Positions 27,503-37,390 are shown, counted from the stretch's first letter. The stretch is DNA of 64,000 bases from Cytobacillus stercorigallinarum (GCF_014836495.1 NZ_JACSQT010000001.1:310001-374000); one strand, 5' to 3'. Program-made: numbers and translations. The notes: a model not told the origin generated them from the letters alone.

Positions 27503-27778
27503 ATGGATATTTTAGCTACTATTGGACCGTTAGTCATTATGTTTGTGCTGTTTTATTTCCTTTTAATCAGACCACAACAAAAACGTCAAAAAGCGGTTAA
27601 TCAAATGCAGAATAGTCTGAAAAAAGGCGATAAAGTAGTTACAATCGGTGGTTTGCATGGCTTTGTAGATGCAATCGATGAGGACAAAGTCGTTATCAAG
27701 TGTGGCGATGGAAGCCGTCTTACATACGACCGTCAAGCGATTCGTGAAGTAACTGAATCAGCGGCAGGTACCGTTTAA
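27503..27778 (+). CDS. yajC: Preprotein translocase accessory subunit YajC
   Basis: Small SecDF-YajC partner of 91 residues with one N-terminal membrane helix and the motif LLIRPQQKRQKAVNQMQN. Strong AAAGGAGGGG before the ATG. secDF itself lies 3.5 kb downstream in the same region. Confidence 0.95.
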   Translation: MDILATIGPLVIMFVLFYFLLIRPQQKRQKAVNQMQNSLKKGDKVVTIGGLHGFVDAIDEDKVVIKCGDGSRLTYDRQAIREVTESAAGTV

Positions 27779-27783
27779 GAATG

Positions 27784-27828
27784 AAAAAGCTGTTTGAAGT
27801 AGATCTCCTACTTTAAACAGCTTTTTTC
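27784..27828. terminator. Bidirectional terminator between yajC and the yrzE-like gene
   Basis: A long stem (AAAAAGCTGTTTGAAGTAG with CTACTTTAAACAGCTTTTT, one mismatch) with A and T runs on its sides, between convergent genes. Confidence 0.88.
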
Positions 27829-27841
27829 ATTTACATGATGT

Positions 27842-28327
27842 CTATTTTGTTGACTTTGAATTCATGTTTACACCTAAAATCCCACCCATCATAGCAATGA
27901 GAATATAGCAAATAAAGTATACGATTTGTTGAGGGTTAAATAGTTTATCAAAACCGAGATATTGGAATGAAAAAATAATAATTGTATAAATCGCACCAGT
28001 TATCCCGCCGAGCATCCATCCCCTTTGTTTACCTTTTCCACCTGAAATGAAACCTCCGGTAAAAAGAGCAATAAAAGAAATGGCTGTCATGACATATTGA
28101 ACAGAAGACTCTTGTAAGGAAGTAAACCTTAATATAAGAGCGAAAATAAAACTACTAACAATTGCCAATGTGAAAATGGCTATTAGGCCATGTAAAACGG
28201 AAGTCCCTAATGCCTTCGATTCTTCGATTGGAAACCTCCCCTTTCTCTTTTGATAAAATTCCTTTGTACAAGCATATTCTTCGTATGGAAAAATAGAAGC
28301 AAAATCAAAAAAATATTTCTTACTCAA
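27842..28327 (-). CDS. yrzE: TIGR04086-family membrane protein (YrzE-like)
   Basis: Four predicted membrane helices from residue 44 on, with FIALFTGGFISGGKGKQRGW between helices 2 and 3, fit the YrzE/TIGR04086 family; function unknown. The start is unsure. The TTG at 28327 gives 161 residues but has no ribosome binding site. A good AGGGGAGG occurs about 34 codons in, but no ATG, GTG or TTG follows it in frame. The yajC-yrzE-yrbG-spoVB order is as in B. subtilis. Confidence 0.75.
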   Translation of the reverse strand: MSKKYFFDFASIFPYEEYACTKEFYQKRKGRFPIEESKALGTSVLHGLIAIFTLAIVSSFIFALILRFTSLQESSVQYVMTAISFIALFTGGFISGGKGKQRGWMLGGITGAIYTIIIFSFQYLGFDKLFNPQQIVYFICYILIAMMGGILGVNMNSKSTK

Positions 28328-28378
28328 TTTGATTAAATTGAGAAGTCCTGTACAAGCTAATCTTATAAAGAGGTGGCT

Positions 28379-29065
28379 ATGTTGGAAGAATATTTGATTG
28401 TGATATTTCGCACGGTCTTATTGTATGTGTTAATGACTATTATCTATCGCATCATGGGGAAAAGGGAAATTGGTGAGCTTAGTATACTTGATTTAGTCAT
28501 TTCAGTAATGATTGCCGAATTGGCTGTTGTTGCAATTGAGAAAAGTGACGAGAAATTATTTAGGAATATTCTTCCTATGCTTATTCTGATGGTTGTACAG
28601 ATTATCTCCGCCTATTGGTCCTTAAAAAGTAAGAAAATGAGGGATTTTGTTGATGGAAAACCAGTTATTTTAATTAATAAAGGGAAAATTGATGAGAAAG
28701 CAATGAAAAAGCTACGTTACAATTTAGACGATCTCCTTATGCAACTACGTGAAAAAGATATTGCACTTATATCTGATGTTGAGTATGCAATACTAGAGGT
28801 ATCCGGTAGCCTGTCTGTGATTGAAAAGAGCAATCAGTCATCACAAGCGGACCTTACACCATCATTTACCCTTCCTCTCGTCATGGATGGGAGAATAAAT
28901 AGTGAAAACTTAACACTAATCAATAAGAATGAGGAATGGTTGAAGAAACAATTAAAGGAAAAAGGGGTTTATGATATTTCAAGGGTGTCGTTATGTAGTT
29001 TTGAAAATAATACATTTTATATTGATTTAATTGATGAGAAATCAGGTGAAAAACTGAGTGAGTAG
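28379..29065 (+). CDS. yrbG: DUF421 membrane protein (YrbG/YetF family)
   Basis: A 228-residue protein with three N-terminal membrane helices, the signature YRIMGKREIGELSILDLV and a cytoplasmic C-terminal domain. YetF-type proteins affect spore revival traits in Bacillus; the biochemical role is not settled. AAAGAGGTGG overlaps an in-frame GTG (28373), so the ATG at 28379 is preferred. Divergent from the yrzE-like gene. Confidence 0.88.
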   Translation: MLEEYLIVIFRTVLLYVLMTIIYRIMGKREIGELSILDLVISVMIAELAVVAIEKSDEKLFRNILPMLILMVVQIISAYWSLKSKKMRDFVDGKPVILINKGKIDEKAMKKLRYNLDDLLMQLREKDIALISDVEYAILEVSGSLSVIEKSNQSSQADLTPSFTLPLVMDGRINSENLTLINKNEEWLKKQLKEKGVYDISRVSLCSFENNTFYIDLIDEKSGEKLSE

Positions 29066-29087
29066 ATCTAGTCACTCAGTTTTTTTA
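29051..29087. terminator. Bidirectional terminator between yrbG and spoVB
   Basis: Arms AAACTGAGTGA/TCACTCAGTTT around an AT-rich loop, followed by T residues on both strands; the yrbG stop lies in the loop. Confidence 0.9.
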
Positions 29088-29093
29088 TGAAGG

Positions 29094-30650
29094 CTATTTA
29101 AACGTAAATTTTGCTAAAAACGGACCGACTCCTGGAAGGCCTTGTACATCACCTTTTCTAATGAGCTTTGTGAAAATCATGATGAATAGATATATGAAAC
29201 TCATAACGATTCCCCCACATAGGATAGTAGGTACGCTGGTGAAATTTAGGAACTTAATGGTCATATATCCGATATAACCGGTAAGGAACATTGCGCCAAA
29301 TGTGATGAAGTATTCCCGCATATGAATGGTATAAGAAATCGCTTTTAACAAAGTGGCGAAATGTAGGAGAGTGACTAATACAAAGCCAACAATTAATCCG
29401 AGCGCTACTCCTGTAATACCAAAGGCAGGCTGGCTTCCAAGAATAAAGATAACGGCAATTTTAGCAACCGCACCAATCAGGCTATTCATCATGGCAGCAC
29501 GTGCTAAATCAAGGGCTTGTAGAGCTGATTGCAGTGGCTGTTGGAAATAATAGAATAGGAATAGAGGCGCCATTAATTTTAAGAATTCGGTGCCTGTTGT
29601 CGAACCATACATTACAGTCATCAATGGTTCTGCCAGAATATAGATAACTACAACTGAAAGACCACCTGTTATTAAAGATATTCTTAATGCTTGTTGCAGA
29701 CGATACTCAATTAAATGGAAGTTATTCACTGCTTTGGCTTCGCTAATAGCAGGTACGAGTGAAGTGGAGAGCGCTATATTAATAAATGACGGTAGCATTA
29801 ACAAGGGAAGCGCAAAACCGGTTAAGGCACCATACCCTTCTGTCGCGGCGATTGTAGAAACACCAGCTATAGCAAGACTATAAGTGACAACAATTGGCTC
29901 TAAAAACCAAGCGACAGAACCAATCATCCTACTGCCTGTCGTTGGTAATGCTACTTCCATGAGTTGTTTAAAGGTATCCTTGCCCTTGCGGATATGTTGG
30001 AAAAATTGTTTTCGTAACTTAAACTTCTTTTTTAACTTAAACGATGCGAGTAAATAAATGAGTGAAGCTAATTCACCAATAACGGCTGCAAGCATAGCTC
30101 CAGCTGCCGCATATTCAATTCCATATGGCAAAAATGCTTTAGTTAGTGCAGCAATTAATGTGATTCTTACGACTTGTTCAATAAGTTGTGAATAAGCTGC
30201 CGGCTTCATATTTTGTTTACCTTGGAAGTATCCACGTATGACAGATGAAACAGCAATAATTGGCACAACAGGTGCAATAGCTAATAATGGATATAGCGTC
30301 CTGTTATCAGTTAATAAATGCTCGGATAAATATGGTGTTAATAAAATTAAAGCTGGAGTAAAAAGAATCGATAAGGATAATGTGGTAGCTAATGAAACAA
30401 TGAGAATTTTTTTTGTTTTTCCTGTATCTCCTCTTGCTTCCGCTTCCGCCACATTTTTTGAAATTGCCACGGGTAAACCAAGCTGAGTAATGGTTACGAT
30501 TAGAATAAATGTAGGAAAAGCCATCATATAAAGACCGACACCTTCAGCTCCAATGAACCTTGCGATGACAATCCGATTAATAAACCCGAGTACTCTTGTT
30601 ACAAGTCCAGCAAATAAGAGAATAATCGTTCCTTGAATAAATTTCGACAT
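29094..30650 (-). CDS. spoVB: Stage V sporulation protein B, MOP-superfamily flippase
   Basis: Polytopic membrane protein needed for spore cortex synthesis, related to MurJ/Wzx lipid flippases. The 518 residues equal B. subtilis SpoVB. The N-terminus SKFIQGTIILLFAGLVTRVL leads into about 14 helices; GFINRIVIARFIGAEGVGLY is typical of MOP flippases. The reading frame stays open for 78 codons upstream, but family length and the ATG at 30650 fix the start. The ribosome binding site is weak. Confidence 0.94.
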   Translation of the reverse strand: MSKFIQGTIILLFAGLVTRVLGFINRIVIARFIGAEGVGLYMMAFPTFILIVTITQLGLPVAISKNVAEAEARGDTGKTKKILIVSLATTLSLSILFTPALILLTPYLSEHLLTDNRTLYPLLAIAPVVPIIAVSSVIRGYFQGKQNMKPAAYSQLIEQVVRITLIAALTKAFLPYGIEYAAAGAMLAAVIGELASLIYLLASFKLKKKFKLRKQFFQHIRKGKDTFKQLMEVALPTTGSRMIGSVAWFLEPIVVTYSLAIAGVSTIAATEGYGALTGFALPLLMLPSFINIALSTSLVPAISEAKAVNNFHLIEYRLQQALRISLITGGLSVVVIYILAEPLMTVMYGSTTGTEFLKLMAPLFLFYYFQQPLQSALQALDLARAAMMNSLIGAVAKIAVIFILGSQPAFGITGVALGLIVGFVLVTLLHFATLLKAISYTIHMREYFITFGAMFLTGYIGYMTIKFLNFTSVPTILCGGIVMSFIYLFIMIFTKLIRKGDVQGLPGVGPFLAKFTFK

Positions 30651-30776
30651 TGTACACCCTGCCTTCTCAAATGAAAGGTATTCATATACAATTAATCTAT
30701 ATGCAAGAAGATGGACAAAGCATGACAAGCTTTCATAATTAAAGTGAGTGATATTTAAAAAAAGGGAGAGTTGAAG

Positions 30777-31070
30777 TTGACAATGCATGCCTATGATATT
30801 TTTTTCGAAGAGGTCGAACCTGCACTTGATGTAAAAATCGATGAGTTTCGCTTTCTTGGATACGAACATGTGACAAGAACGCAATTATGGGAATACTTAA
30901 AGAAGAAAAAGTGGAAAACCCCTCATTCAACGATACGATTATTTGAAATTGTGGAAGATGTTTTAGGGATAAAAGTCGGAGAATTTATTAACTATACAAC
31001 TGTAGAAGCTTATATGGACACAGAATTTTCTCTGGAAAATGTTGAGGAAATGAAGGAATTACTAAAATAG
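30777..31070 (+). CDS. comN: Post-transcriptional regulator, ComN-like
   Basis: A 97-residue soluble protein with FRFLGYEHVTRTQLWEYLKK and WKTPHSTIRLFEIVEDVLGI, which fits the ComN (YrzD) family; in B. subtilis ComN acts on comE mRNA and late competence. GGGAG at 30764-30768 best suits the TTG at 30777; TTG 30771 is too close and ATG 30783 too far. It lies between divergent spoVB and secDF, as in B. subtilis. Confidence 0.75.
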   Translation: MTMHAYDIFFEEVEPALDVKIDEFRFLGYEHVTRTQLWEYLKKKKWKTPHSTIRLFEIVEDVLGIKVGEFINYTTVEAYMDTEFSLENVEEMKELLK

Positions 31071-31140
31071 AACGAGTGCTTTGCCAATCTACATAGTAAT
31101 CTAGTCATAAACGTTTCTCTAAACAGGTACGTTGATAAAA

Positions 31141-31169
31141 TTGACAGTCCCTTCCTCTTGTTTCATAAT
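31141..31169 (+). promoter_or_regulatory. sigma-A promoter for secDF
   Basis: Perfect -35 TTGACA (31141-31146), 17-base spacer, -10 CATAAT (31164-31169), 132 bases before secDF. A second TATAAT at 31207-31212 has only TTGAGA 19 bases away. Confidence 0.7.
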
Positions 31170-31300
31170 AATAATATTGCATTGAGAAAGGTTTTCTTTA
31201 AACGGTTATAATCATATTTACTTCGTTTGTTTTGTTAGAAAAGTCACGTTTAAAGCTCAACATTTGGGCTCGTTTGGAAAGTGAGGAGGAAATATACATA

Positions 31301-33568
31301 ATGGTGAAGCGTAGCAGAATTCTATCATTTTTTCTAATCATTATTTTATTTGCAAGTATGATGGGATTCACTTCGAAAGATATTTTAGGAGATGTAAAGC
31401 TTGGTCTTGATTTGCAAGGTGGATTTGAAGTGTTATATGAGGTGTCACCTGCAAAAGATGGCCAAGAAATAGACCAAGCTGCAATGGCTGCAACAGCACA
31501 GTCCCTAGATCGCCGGATTAATGTCCTTGGTGTAAGTGAACCCAATATACAAATTGAAGGGGATAACCGCATTAGGGTGCAGCTGGCTGGAGTTACAGAT
31601 CAAGAGCAAGCTAGGGAAATGCTTTCAACTGAGGCCAATCTAACGTTTAGAGACGTGGATGACAATGTGTTGATGGATGGGAGTGACCTTGTTGAAGGGG
31701 GAGCATCACAAACCTTCGATGAAAATGGCCGTCCGAGCGTTTCAATTAAGTTAAAGAGTGCGGATAAGTTTAGAGAAGTTACTCAAGAAATTATTAACAA
31801 ACCAGCAGGAGAGAATCTACTGGTCATTTGGTTAGATTTTGAAGAAGGAGATTCATTCGCTGAAGAAGTGACAAAAGAAGATCCAAAATACTTATCAGCT
31901 CCACAAGTGAGCCAAGTATTCAATCAAGATTCGGTTTCAATTGTAGGTAACTTTACTTTAGAAGAAGCAAAAACTTTATCTGATTTATTATCGGCCGGTT
32001 CATTACCAGTTAACTTGGATGAAGTCTACTCTACTTCTGTTGGTGCACAATTTGGTGAGTCAGCATTAGATAAAACCATTATAGGTGGAATAATAGGTAT
32101 TGCTGCGATTTTCATCTTTATGATCGCTTATTACCGACTTCCTGGAGTCATTGCAGTCATCACTTTATCTATTTACTTATATTTGACATTAGTCGTATTT
32201 AATATGATGAATGCGGTACTAACATTACCTGGTGTGGCAGCATTAATTCTTGGTGTTGGTATGGCAGTTGATGCAAATATTATTACCTATGAAAGAATAA
32301 AAGATGAAATACGAGTTGGTCGTTCAATTAAAGCTGCATTTAAAGCAGGAAGTAAAAACTCTTTATCAACTATTTTTGATGCCAATTTAACGACCTTATT
32401 AGCAGCAGGCGTACTGTTTATTTATGGGACAAGTTCCGTAAAAGGTTTTGCAACGACTTTAATTTTAAGTATATTGATGAGTTTTATTACAGCAGTATAC
32501 GGTGCGAGATTATTACTCGGGTTATGTGTAAATAGTAACCTGTTTAAAAACATGCCTGGCATGTTCGGTGTTCATAAGAAAGATATACATCAACTAAATG
32601 AAAACTTAGATACAGTAGATTTAACAACAAAATTTGACCGCTTTGACTTCGTTAAGCATCGGAAAAAATATTATGGTTTTTCTGGCATAATGATCGTCCT
32701 TGGAATGATTGTGCTCTTTATATTCGGCTTAAACTTGAGCATTGACTTTTCACAAGGAACAAGAATTGAGCAAATGTCTAATGAGCCGTTAACAGAAGAC
32801 GGTTATCAAGCATCTTTAGCTAAAATAGGCATCGAAACGGACGACATCGTTATTTCCGGAAACAATAATGAAATTGGTGTTGCTCGCATCAAAGACGAGG
32901 TATTCAATAAAGAACAAATTGCTGAGTATCAGTCACAATTAGAAGATGAATATGGAAGTATTCCTAATATTAGTACTGTTACCCCAACAGTAGGAAAAGA
33001 AATAGCGATGAATGCAATAAAAGCATTAGCCATTGCGGCCATAGGAATTATTCTGTATGTCACCATTCGTTTTGAATGGAGGATGGCTTTAGCCGCAGTA
33101 CTAGCTTTATTGCATGACGCATTCTTTATTGTTGTTATATTTAGTGTGACAAGGCTAGAGGCGGATCTTACATTTATAGCGGCTGTCTTAACCATTGTTG
33201 GTTATTCGATCAATGATACAATCGTTACATTTGACCGCATACGTGAGAATATGGTTAGGAAGAAGAAAATTAAAACCTTTGATGAGCTCGCGCATATAGC
33301 TAATCAAAGTTTACGGCAAACGCTGGGTCGATCAATTAATACCATTATTACAGTCGTCCTAGCTGTTCTTGGCCTGTTGATCTTTGGTAGTGAAGCGATA
33401 CGTAACTTTAATATTGCCTTACTAATAGGATTAATTGCCGGTACTTATTCATCAATCTTCCTAGCGACACAAATGTGGCTATCATGGAAAGGGAAGCAAC
33501 TGAAAAAGCATGGCGTATTAATCACATACAAAGAAAAGAAACAGAAAACAGACGAACCACAAGTTTAA
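31301..33568 (+). CDS. secDF: Fused protein-export membrane protein SecDF
   Basis: Proton-driven RND-family helper of the Sec translocase. SecD and SecF are fused in one 755-residue chain, as in B. subtilis. SecD half: LGLDLQGGFEVLYEV near the start, then VGMAVDANIITYERIKDE. SecF half from about 460: GLNLSIDFSQGTR and TIVGYSINDTIVTFDRIREN. Twelve membrane helices expected. GAGGAGGAA precedes the ATG at 31301, which is preferred to the 23-codon longer frame. Confidence 0.97.
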   Translation: MVKRSRILSFFLIIILFASMMGFTSKDILGDVKLGLDLQGGFEVLYEVSPAKDGQEIDQAAMAATAQSLDRRINVLGVSEPNIQIEGDNRIRVQLAGVTDQEQAREMLSTEANLTFRDVDDNVLMDGSDLVEGGASQTFDENGRPSVSIKLKSADKFREVTQEIINKPAGENLLVIWLDFEEGDSFAEEVTKEDPKYLSAPQVSQVFNQDSVSIVGNFTLEEAKTLSDLLSAGSLPVNLDEVYSTSVGAQFGESALDKTIIGGIIGIAAIFIFMIAYYRLPGVIAVITLSIYLYLTLVVFNMMNAVLTLPGVAALILGVGMAVDANIITYERIKDEIRVGRSIKAAFKAGSKNSLSTIFDANLTTLLAAGVLFIYGTSSVKGFATTLILSILMSFITAVYGARLLLGLCVNSNLFKNMPGMFGVHKKDIHQLNENLDTVDLTTKFDRFDFVKHRKKYYGFSGIMIVLGMIVLFIFGLNLSIDFSQGTRIEQMSNEPLTEDGYQASLAKIGIETDDIVISGNNNEIGVARIKDEVFNKEQIAEYQSQLEDEYGSIPNISTVTPTVGKEIAMNAIKALAIAAIGIILYVTIRFEWRMALAAVLALLHDAFFIVVIFSVTRLEADLTFIAAVLTIVGYSINDTIVTFDRIRENMVRKKKIKTFDELAHIANQSLRQTLGRSINTIITVVLAVLGLLIFGSEAIRNFNIALLIGLIAGTYSSIFLATQMWLSWKGKQLKKHGVLITYKEKKQKTDEPQV

Positions 33569-33577
33569 AAAGATAAG

Positions 33578-33612
33578 AAAGCATCTGCATAAAATTTGCA
33601 GATGCTTTTTTG
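33578..33612 (+). terminator. Terminator after secDF
   Basis: Perfect arms AAAGCATCTGCA/TGCAGATGCTTT with a 7-base loop, then T residues. Confidence 0.92.
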
Positions 33613-33731
33613 TCACGAGTTTATTTAGAATGAGGAATTAGTTAAAGTAGAAGCCATCTCTAGTTATAGTTATGATTTTAGCTATTATGGAAATAATAGG
33701 TAGATGAATGATTAAGAGGGGGATTTAATAA

Positions 33732-34631
33732 ATGCTTGTGGAGAAAGAAGTAAGGTTTAAACGGGCTGAGAATGCAGCAATTTTAGGGATGGGGGCAAAT
33801 ATTGCCCTAGCTATTTTCAAATGGGTAATTGGTGTTCATTCTGGTAGTAAAGCTTTAATAGCTGATGCGATACATTCAGCTTCTGATGTAGCAGGTTCAC
33901 TCGCTGTTTATATCGGCTTAATTGCAGCTAAAAGGCCACCTGACGAGGACCATCCATATGGACACGGAAAAGCTGAATTGATTGCTGCTATTATTGTTGC
34001 TGTATTTCTATTCTTTGTTGGTATTGAGATTTTCATTTCATCCTTTCAATCATTATTCCAACCAGTTGATGCCCCGAAGGTATATGCGATTATTGCTGTG
34101 ATTGTTTCCATCCTAGTAAAGGAGGGAATGTTTAGATATAAGTTTAAACTGGGAAAAGAATTAAATAGTGAGGCACTTATTGTAAACGCTTATGAACATC
34201 GGTCGGATGTTTATTCGTCATTAGCTGCATTAATCGGTATAGGTAGTGCGATTATTGGAGGAAAGTTAGGGCTCAATTGGCTAGAATATGCGGACCCTGT
34301 CATCGGTTTAGTTGTAGCATTTATGATTCTCCATATGGCTTTTCAACTAGGGAAGGAAGCCATTCATAATACAATGGATCATGTGTTAAGCCCTGAGGCA
34401 TCAAGTTATCTATTTTCTGCTGTAGACAAAGTGGAAGGAATTAAACGAATAGAAGAGTTGCATGCAAGAGAGCATGGGCATTACTTAATTATTGATTTGA
34501 AAATAGCTGTAGACTCATCTCTCACAGTAGAAGATGGGCATATTATTGTAAAAAAAGCAAAAGAAAAACTAATGGCTTTTCATCAAGTGCAAAACGTTTT
34601 TATTCAAATGATTCCTTATGAAAATAAATAG
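33732..34631 (+). CDS. Cation diffusion facilitator family transporter
   Basis: Metal/H+ antiporter of the CDF family; 299 residues with six N-terminal helices and a cytoplasmic C-terminal metal-binding domain. Metal ligands are visible in ADAIHSASDVAGS and YEHRSDVYSS (HxxxD type). The paired D residues and overall shape resemble Bacillus MneP/MneS manganese exporters, but Zn or Fe cannot be excluded. GAGGGGGATTT precedes the ATG. B. subtilis has yrvC at this spot instead. Confidence 0.9.
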   Translation: MLVEKEVRFKRAENAAILGMGANIALAIFKWVIGVHSGSKALIADAIHSASDVAGSLAVYIGLIAAKRPPDEDHPYGHGKAELIAAIIVAVFLFFVGIEIFISSFQSLFQPVDAPKVYAIIAVIVSILVKEGMFRYKFKLGKELNSEALIVNAYEHRSDVYSSLAALIGIGSAIIGGKLGLNWLEYADPVIGLVVAFMILHMAFQLGKEAIHNTMDHVLSPEASSYLFSAVDKVEGIKRIEELHAREHGHYLIIDLKIAVDSSLTVEDGHIIVKKAKEKLMAFHQVQNVFIQMIPYENK

Positions 34632-34642
34632 GAGGGGAATAA

Positions 34643-34981
34643 ATGAAAAACCAATGGATTATATTGCTCAGTATTGTTTTTACATTAATTGTCGCTATTT
34701 TTGCTGTTATTAACGTTGATTCAGTTACGGTTAATTATCTATTTGGAGAAAGCAGTTGGCCACTGATTCTTGTTATTTTAAGTTCCGTTTTAATGGGAGG
34801 GCTGATTGTCAGTTCGGTAGGTTTGGTAAAGATTTTTAATTTACAGAGAGAAGTAAAGTCGTTGAAAAAGCAGATAGTAGCGCTTAAAGGAAAGGAGGGG
34901 CACAAAGAAGCTGATAAAACCCATCAAGTGAAAAGTGACATTCATCATACTGAACAATTAAAGGTAAGCAACAAAGAATAA
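34643..34981 (+). CDS. yrvD: LapA-domain membrane protein (YrvD-like)
   Basis: A 112-residue protein with two membrane helices (WIILLSIVFTLIVAIFAVI and WPLILVILSSVLMGGLIV), then a coiled, lysine-rich cytoplasmic tail. It fits the LapA/DUF1049 family and B. subtilis YrvD, the gene before recJ. Function in Gram-positives unknown. It starts 11 bases after the CDF gene with GGAGGGG, so the two are co-transcribed. Confidence 0.85.
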   Translation: MKNQWIILLSIVFTLIVAIFAVINVDSVTVNYLFGESSWPLILVILSSVLMGGLIVSSVGLVKIFNLQREVKSLKKQIVALKGKEGHKEADKTHQVKSDIHHTEQLKVSNKE

Positions 34982-35010
34982 TTGAAACGTTTACGTCGCT
35001 CTAGTATAAT
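34982..35010 (+). promoter_or_regulatory. sigma-A promoter for recJ
   Basis: TTGAAA (34982-34987), 17-base spacer, TATAAT (35005-35010), starting right after the yrvD stop and 23 bases before the recJ ATG. Confidence 0.8.
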
Positions 35011-35032
35011 GTAAAAGTTGAGGGGTGAACGT

Positions 35033-37372
35033 ATGTTACATTCTAAAACGCGTTGGAATGTTCGTCAATCAGATGAAGCCTCTGTAGAGGAACTTATAAA
35101 CGGATTAAATATTTCATCTGCTTTGGCTACATTACTTGTTAATCGCGGCTTTAATACCGTCGAATCAGCACGGTATTTTTTATTTGATGAAAAAAAAGAA
35201 TTTCACGATCCTTTCTTATTAAAAGATATGGATTTGGCTGTTTCACGTATACAACGAGCGATTAAAAATAACGAATCGATTATGATTTTTGGAGACTATG
35301 ATGCCGATGGTGTTACGAGTACGACTGTCATGATGAGAACTTTGACTTCACTAGGAGCAGATGTGCAATTTTACATACCTAACCGCTTTACGGAAGGTTA
35401 TGGACCAAATGTTCCCGCATTTCAATATGCTAGTGATATCGGTGTTTCGTTAATTATTACTGTTGATACAGGAATTGCTGCTATCGAACCTGCGCAAGCG
35501 GCTAAAGAAATGGGAATCGATTTAATTATAACGGATCATCATGAACCAGGCCCTATCTTACCAGAATGTCTGGCAATCATTCATCCGAAACTTCCTGATA
35601 GTCGTTATCCTTTCAAAGAGCTTGCTGGAGTGGGTGTAGCATTTAAACTTGCTCACGCTCTATTAGGTAATGTGCCAAATGATCTGTTAGAGTTTGTGGC
35701 AATTGGTACAGTTGCAGACCTTGTTTCATTGACAGATGAAAATCGCTTAATTGTGAAAAAAGGTCTTAAAAAGCTGCAATCTACACAAAATCTTGGTATC
35801 CGCTCATTAATATCGTTAGCCAATGTCAAATTAGCTGAGATGTCAGAAGAGACCATTGGCTTTACGATTGCACCACGATTAAATGCAGTAGGGAGACTAG
35901 ATTCTGCGGATCCTGCAGTGGAATTGTTATTAACTGAAGATGCACTTGAGGCGGAGGCATTAGCTGAAGAAATCGACCAAAAGAATAAAGAGCGACAATC
36001 AATTGTTCATACAATGGCTGAAGAAGCGATTCAACAAGTGGAGGCGGAATATCCAATTGAGGACAACCCGGTCATCGTAGTTGGTAGAGAAGGTTGGAAT
36101 CCCGGAGTTGTTGGAATCGTAGCTTCGAGGCTAGTAGAGAAATACTACCGACCTGTTATATGTTTAAGTTTCGATTCACAACAAGGATTAGCTAAAGGAT
36201 CTGCGAGGAGTATAGCCGGGTTTGATCTGTTTCATAATCTTTCGCAATCTCGCGATATCCTTCCTCATTTTGGAGGGCATCCAATGGCTGCAGGAATGAC
36301 TTTAAAACTTGAGGATGTTGATACACTTCGTCAAAGGTTAATCCAGCTTGCTAAAGAACAGTTAAACAAAGAAGACTTTATACCGATGACTAATTTAGAT
36401 ACTGAATTAAGAGTAGCTGATGTTAATTTAGACATGATTGCAGAAATACAACAATTGGCACCATTCGGTATCGATAATCCTAAGCCGAAAGTATTGTTAA
36501 AAGAGGCGAATGTCAGTCTCTTAAAGCGAATTGGGGCAAATAAAACACATCTGAAGATCACTTTAGAGGATAATGATGTGACATTGGATGGTATTGGATT
36601 TGGATTTGGAGAATACGCAGAGCAAATTTCTATGGATGCTAGTCTTGCTATTGTAGGGGAACTTTCTATTAACGAATGGAATAATATAAAGAAACCACAA
36701 GTTTTTATCCAAGATATACGCATACAAGAATGGCAATTATTTGATATTAGAGGAGCCAAGCGCTTAGACACCATCGTCACACATGTCCATCATGAAACCT
36801 CTGAGTGGATTGTATTTAATAAGGAAAATTATGATAAATTTTTACCTTATAGTCCGAATGTGTCGTTGATTCTGTCTGATGAAGAGGCAGAAAATATCAT
36901 ATTAGATGGTAAGCATGTGATTTTTTGTGATTTACCACCACAAAAGGAAAGAATAGAGGCTATTTTGCGTGGGAAAAGTCCAGAAAGAATTTATTGTCAT
37001 TTCTACCAAACAAATGATATATTCTCTGTGGCGACGCCAAACCGTGACCATTTTAAATGGTACTATGCGCTCATTGCTAAGAGAGGGCCTTTTAACCTTG
37101 AAACAAGAAAAGCAGAGGTAGCTAAATTTAAAGGCTGGCAAGTTTCTTATATTGATTTTATGACTGAAGTGTTTTTTGAACTAGAATTTGTTAAAATAGA
37201 TAATGGGATGATTTCTCTTAGCGATGCAAAACAAAAGAGAGATTTATCGGAATCACAGGCTTTTTGCATAAAGCAACAACAAGTACAGTTAGAAAATGAA
37301 TTGCTTTATTCAAAAGCAGGTCAATTAAAGGAATGGTTTGATGGGCTGCTTCAGAATGCCTATGTGAATTGA
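35033..37372 (+). CDS. recJ: Single-strand DNA-specific 5'-3' exonuclease RecJ
   Basis: Processes DNA ends in recombination and mismatch repair. DHH phosphoesterase motifs: GDYDADG (Asp88, 90, 92), DHHEPG (168-170) and the DHHA1 piece GREGWNPGVVGIVASRL, followed by an OB domain and the Gram-positive C-terminal extension. 779 residues, like B. subtilis YrvE. AGGGGTGA sets the ATG at 35033. Confidence 0.96.
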   Translation: MLHSKTRWNVRQSDEASVEELINGLNISSALATLLVNRGFNTVESARYFLFDEKKEFHDPFLLKDMDLAVSRIQRAIKNNESIMIFGDYDADGVTSTTVMMRTLTSLGADVQFYIPNRFTEGYGPNVPAFQYASDIGVSLIITVDTGIAAIEPAQAAKEMGIDLIITDHHEPGPILPECLAIIHPKLPDSRYPFKELAGVGVAFKLAHALLGNVPNDLLEFVAIGTVADLVSLTDENRLIVKKGLKKLQSTQNLGIRSLISLANVKLAEMSEETIGFTIAPRLNAVGRLDSADPAVELLLTEDALEAEALAEEIDQKNKERQSIVHTMAEEAIQQVEAEYPIEDNPVIVVGREGWNPGVVGIVASRLVEKYYRPVICLSFDSQQGLAKGSARSIAGFDLFHNLSQSRDILPHFGGHPMAAGMTLKLEDVDTLRQRLIQLAKEQLNKEDFIPMTNLDTELRVADVNLDMIAEIQQLAPFGIDNPKPKVLLKEANVSLLKRIGANKTHLKITLEDNDVTLDGIGFGFGEYAEQISMDASLAIVGELSINEWNNIKKPQVFIQDIRIQEWQLFDIRGAKRLDTIVTHVHHETSEWIVFNKENYDKFLPYSPNVSLILSDEEAENIILDGKHVIFCDLPPQKERIEAILRGKSPERIYCHFYQTNDIFSVATPNRDHFKWYYALIAKRGPFNLETRKAEVAKFKGWQVSYIDFMTEVFFELEFVKIDNGMISLSDAKQKRDLSESQAFCIKQQQVQLENELLYSKAGQLKEWFDGLLQNAYVN

Positions 37373-37390
37373 GGAGGCAAAGGAAAGAAA

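Noticed and set aside
34981-35000. A CcpA cre-like box (TGAAACGTTTACG) in the recJ promoter
   Set aside because: It is one base short of the cre spacing and the sequence is already explained by the -35 box and spacer of a good sigma-A promoter.
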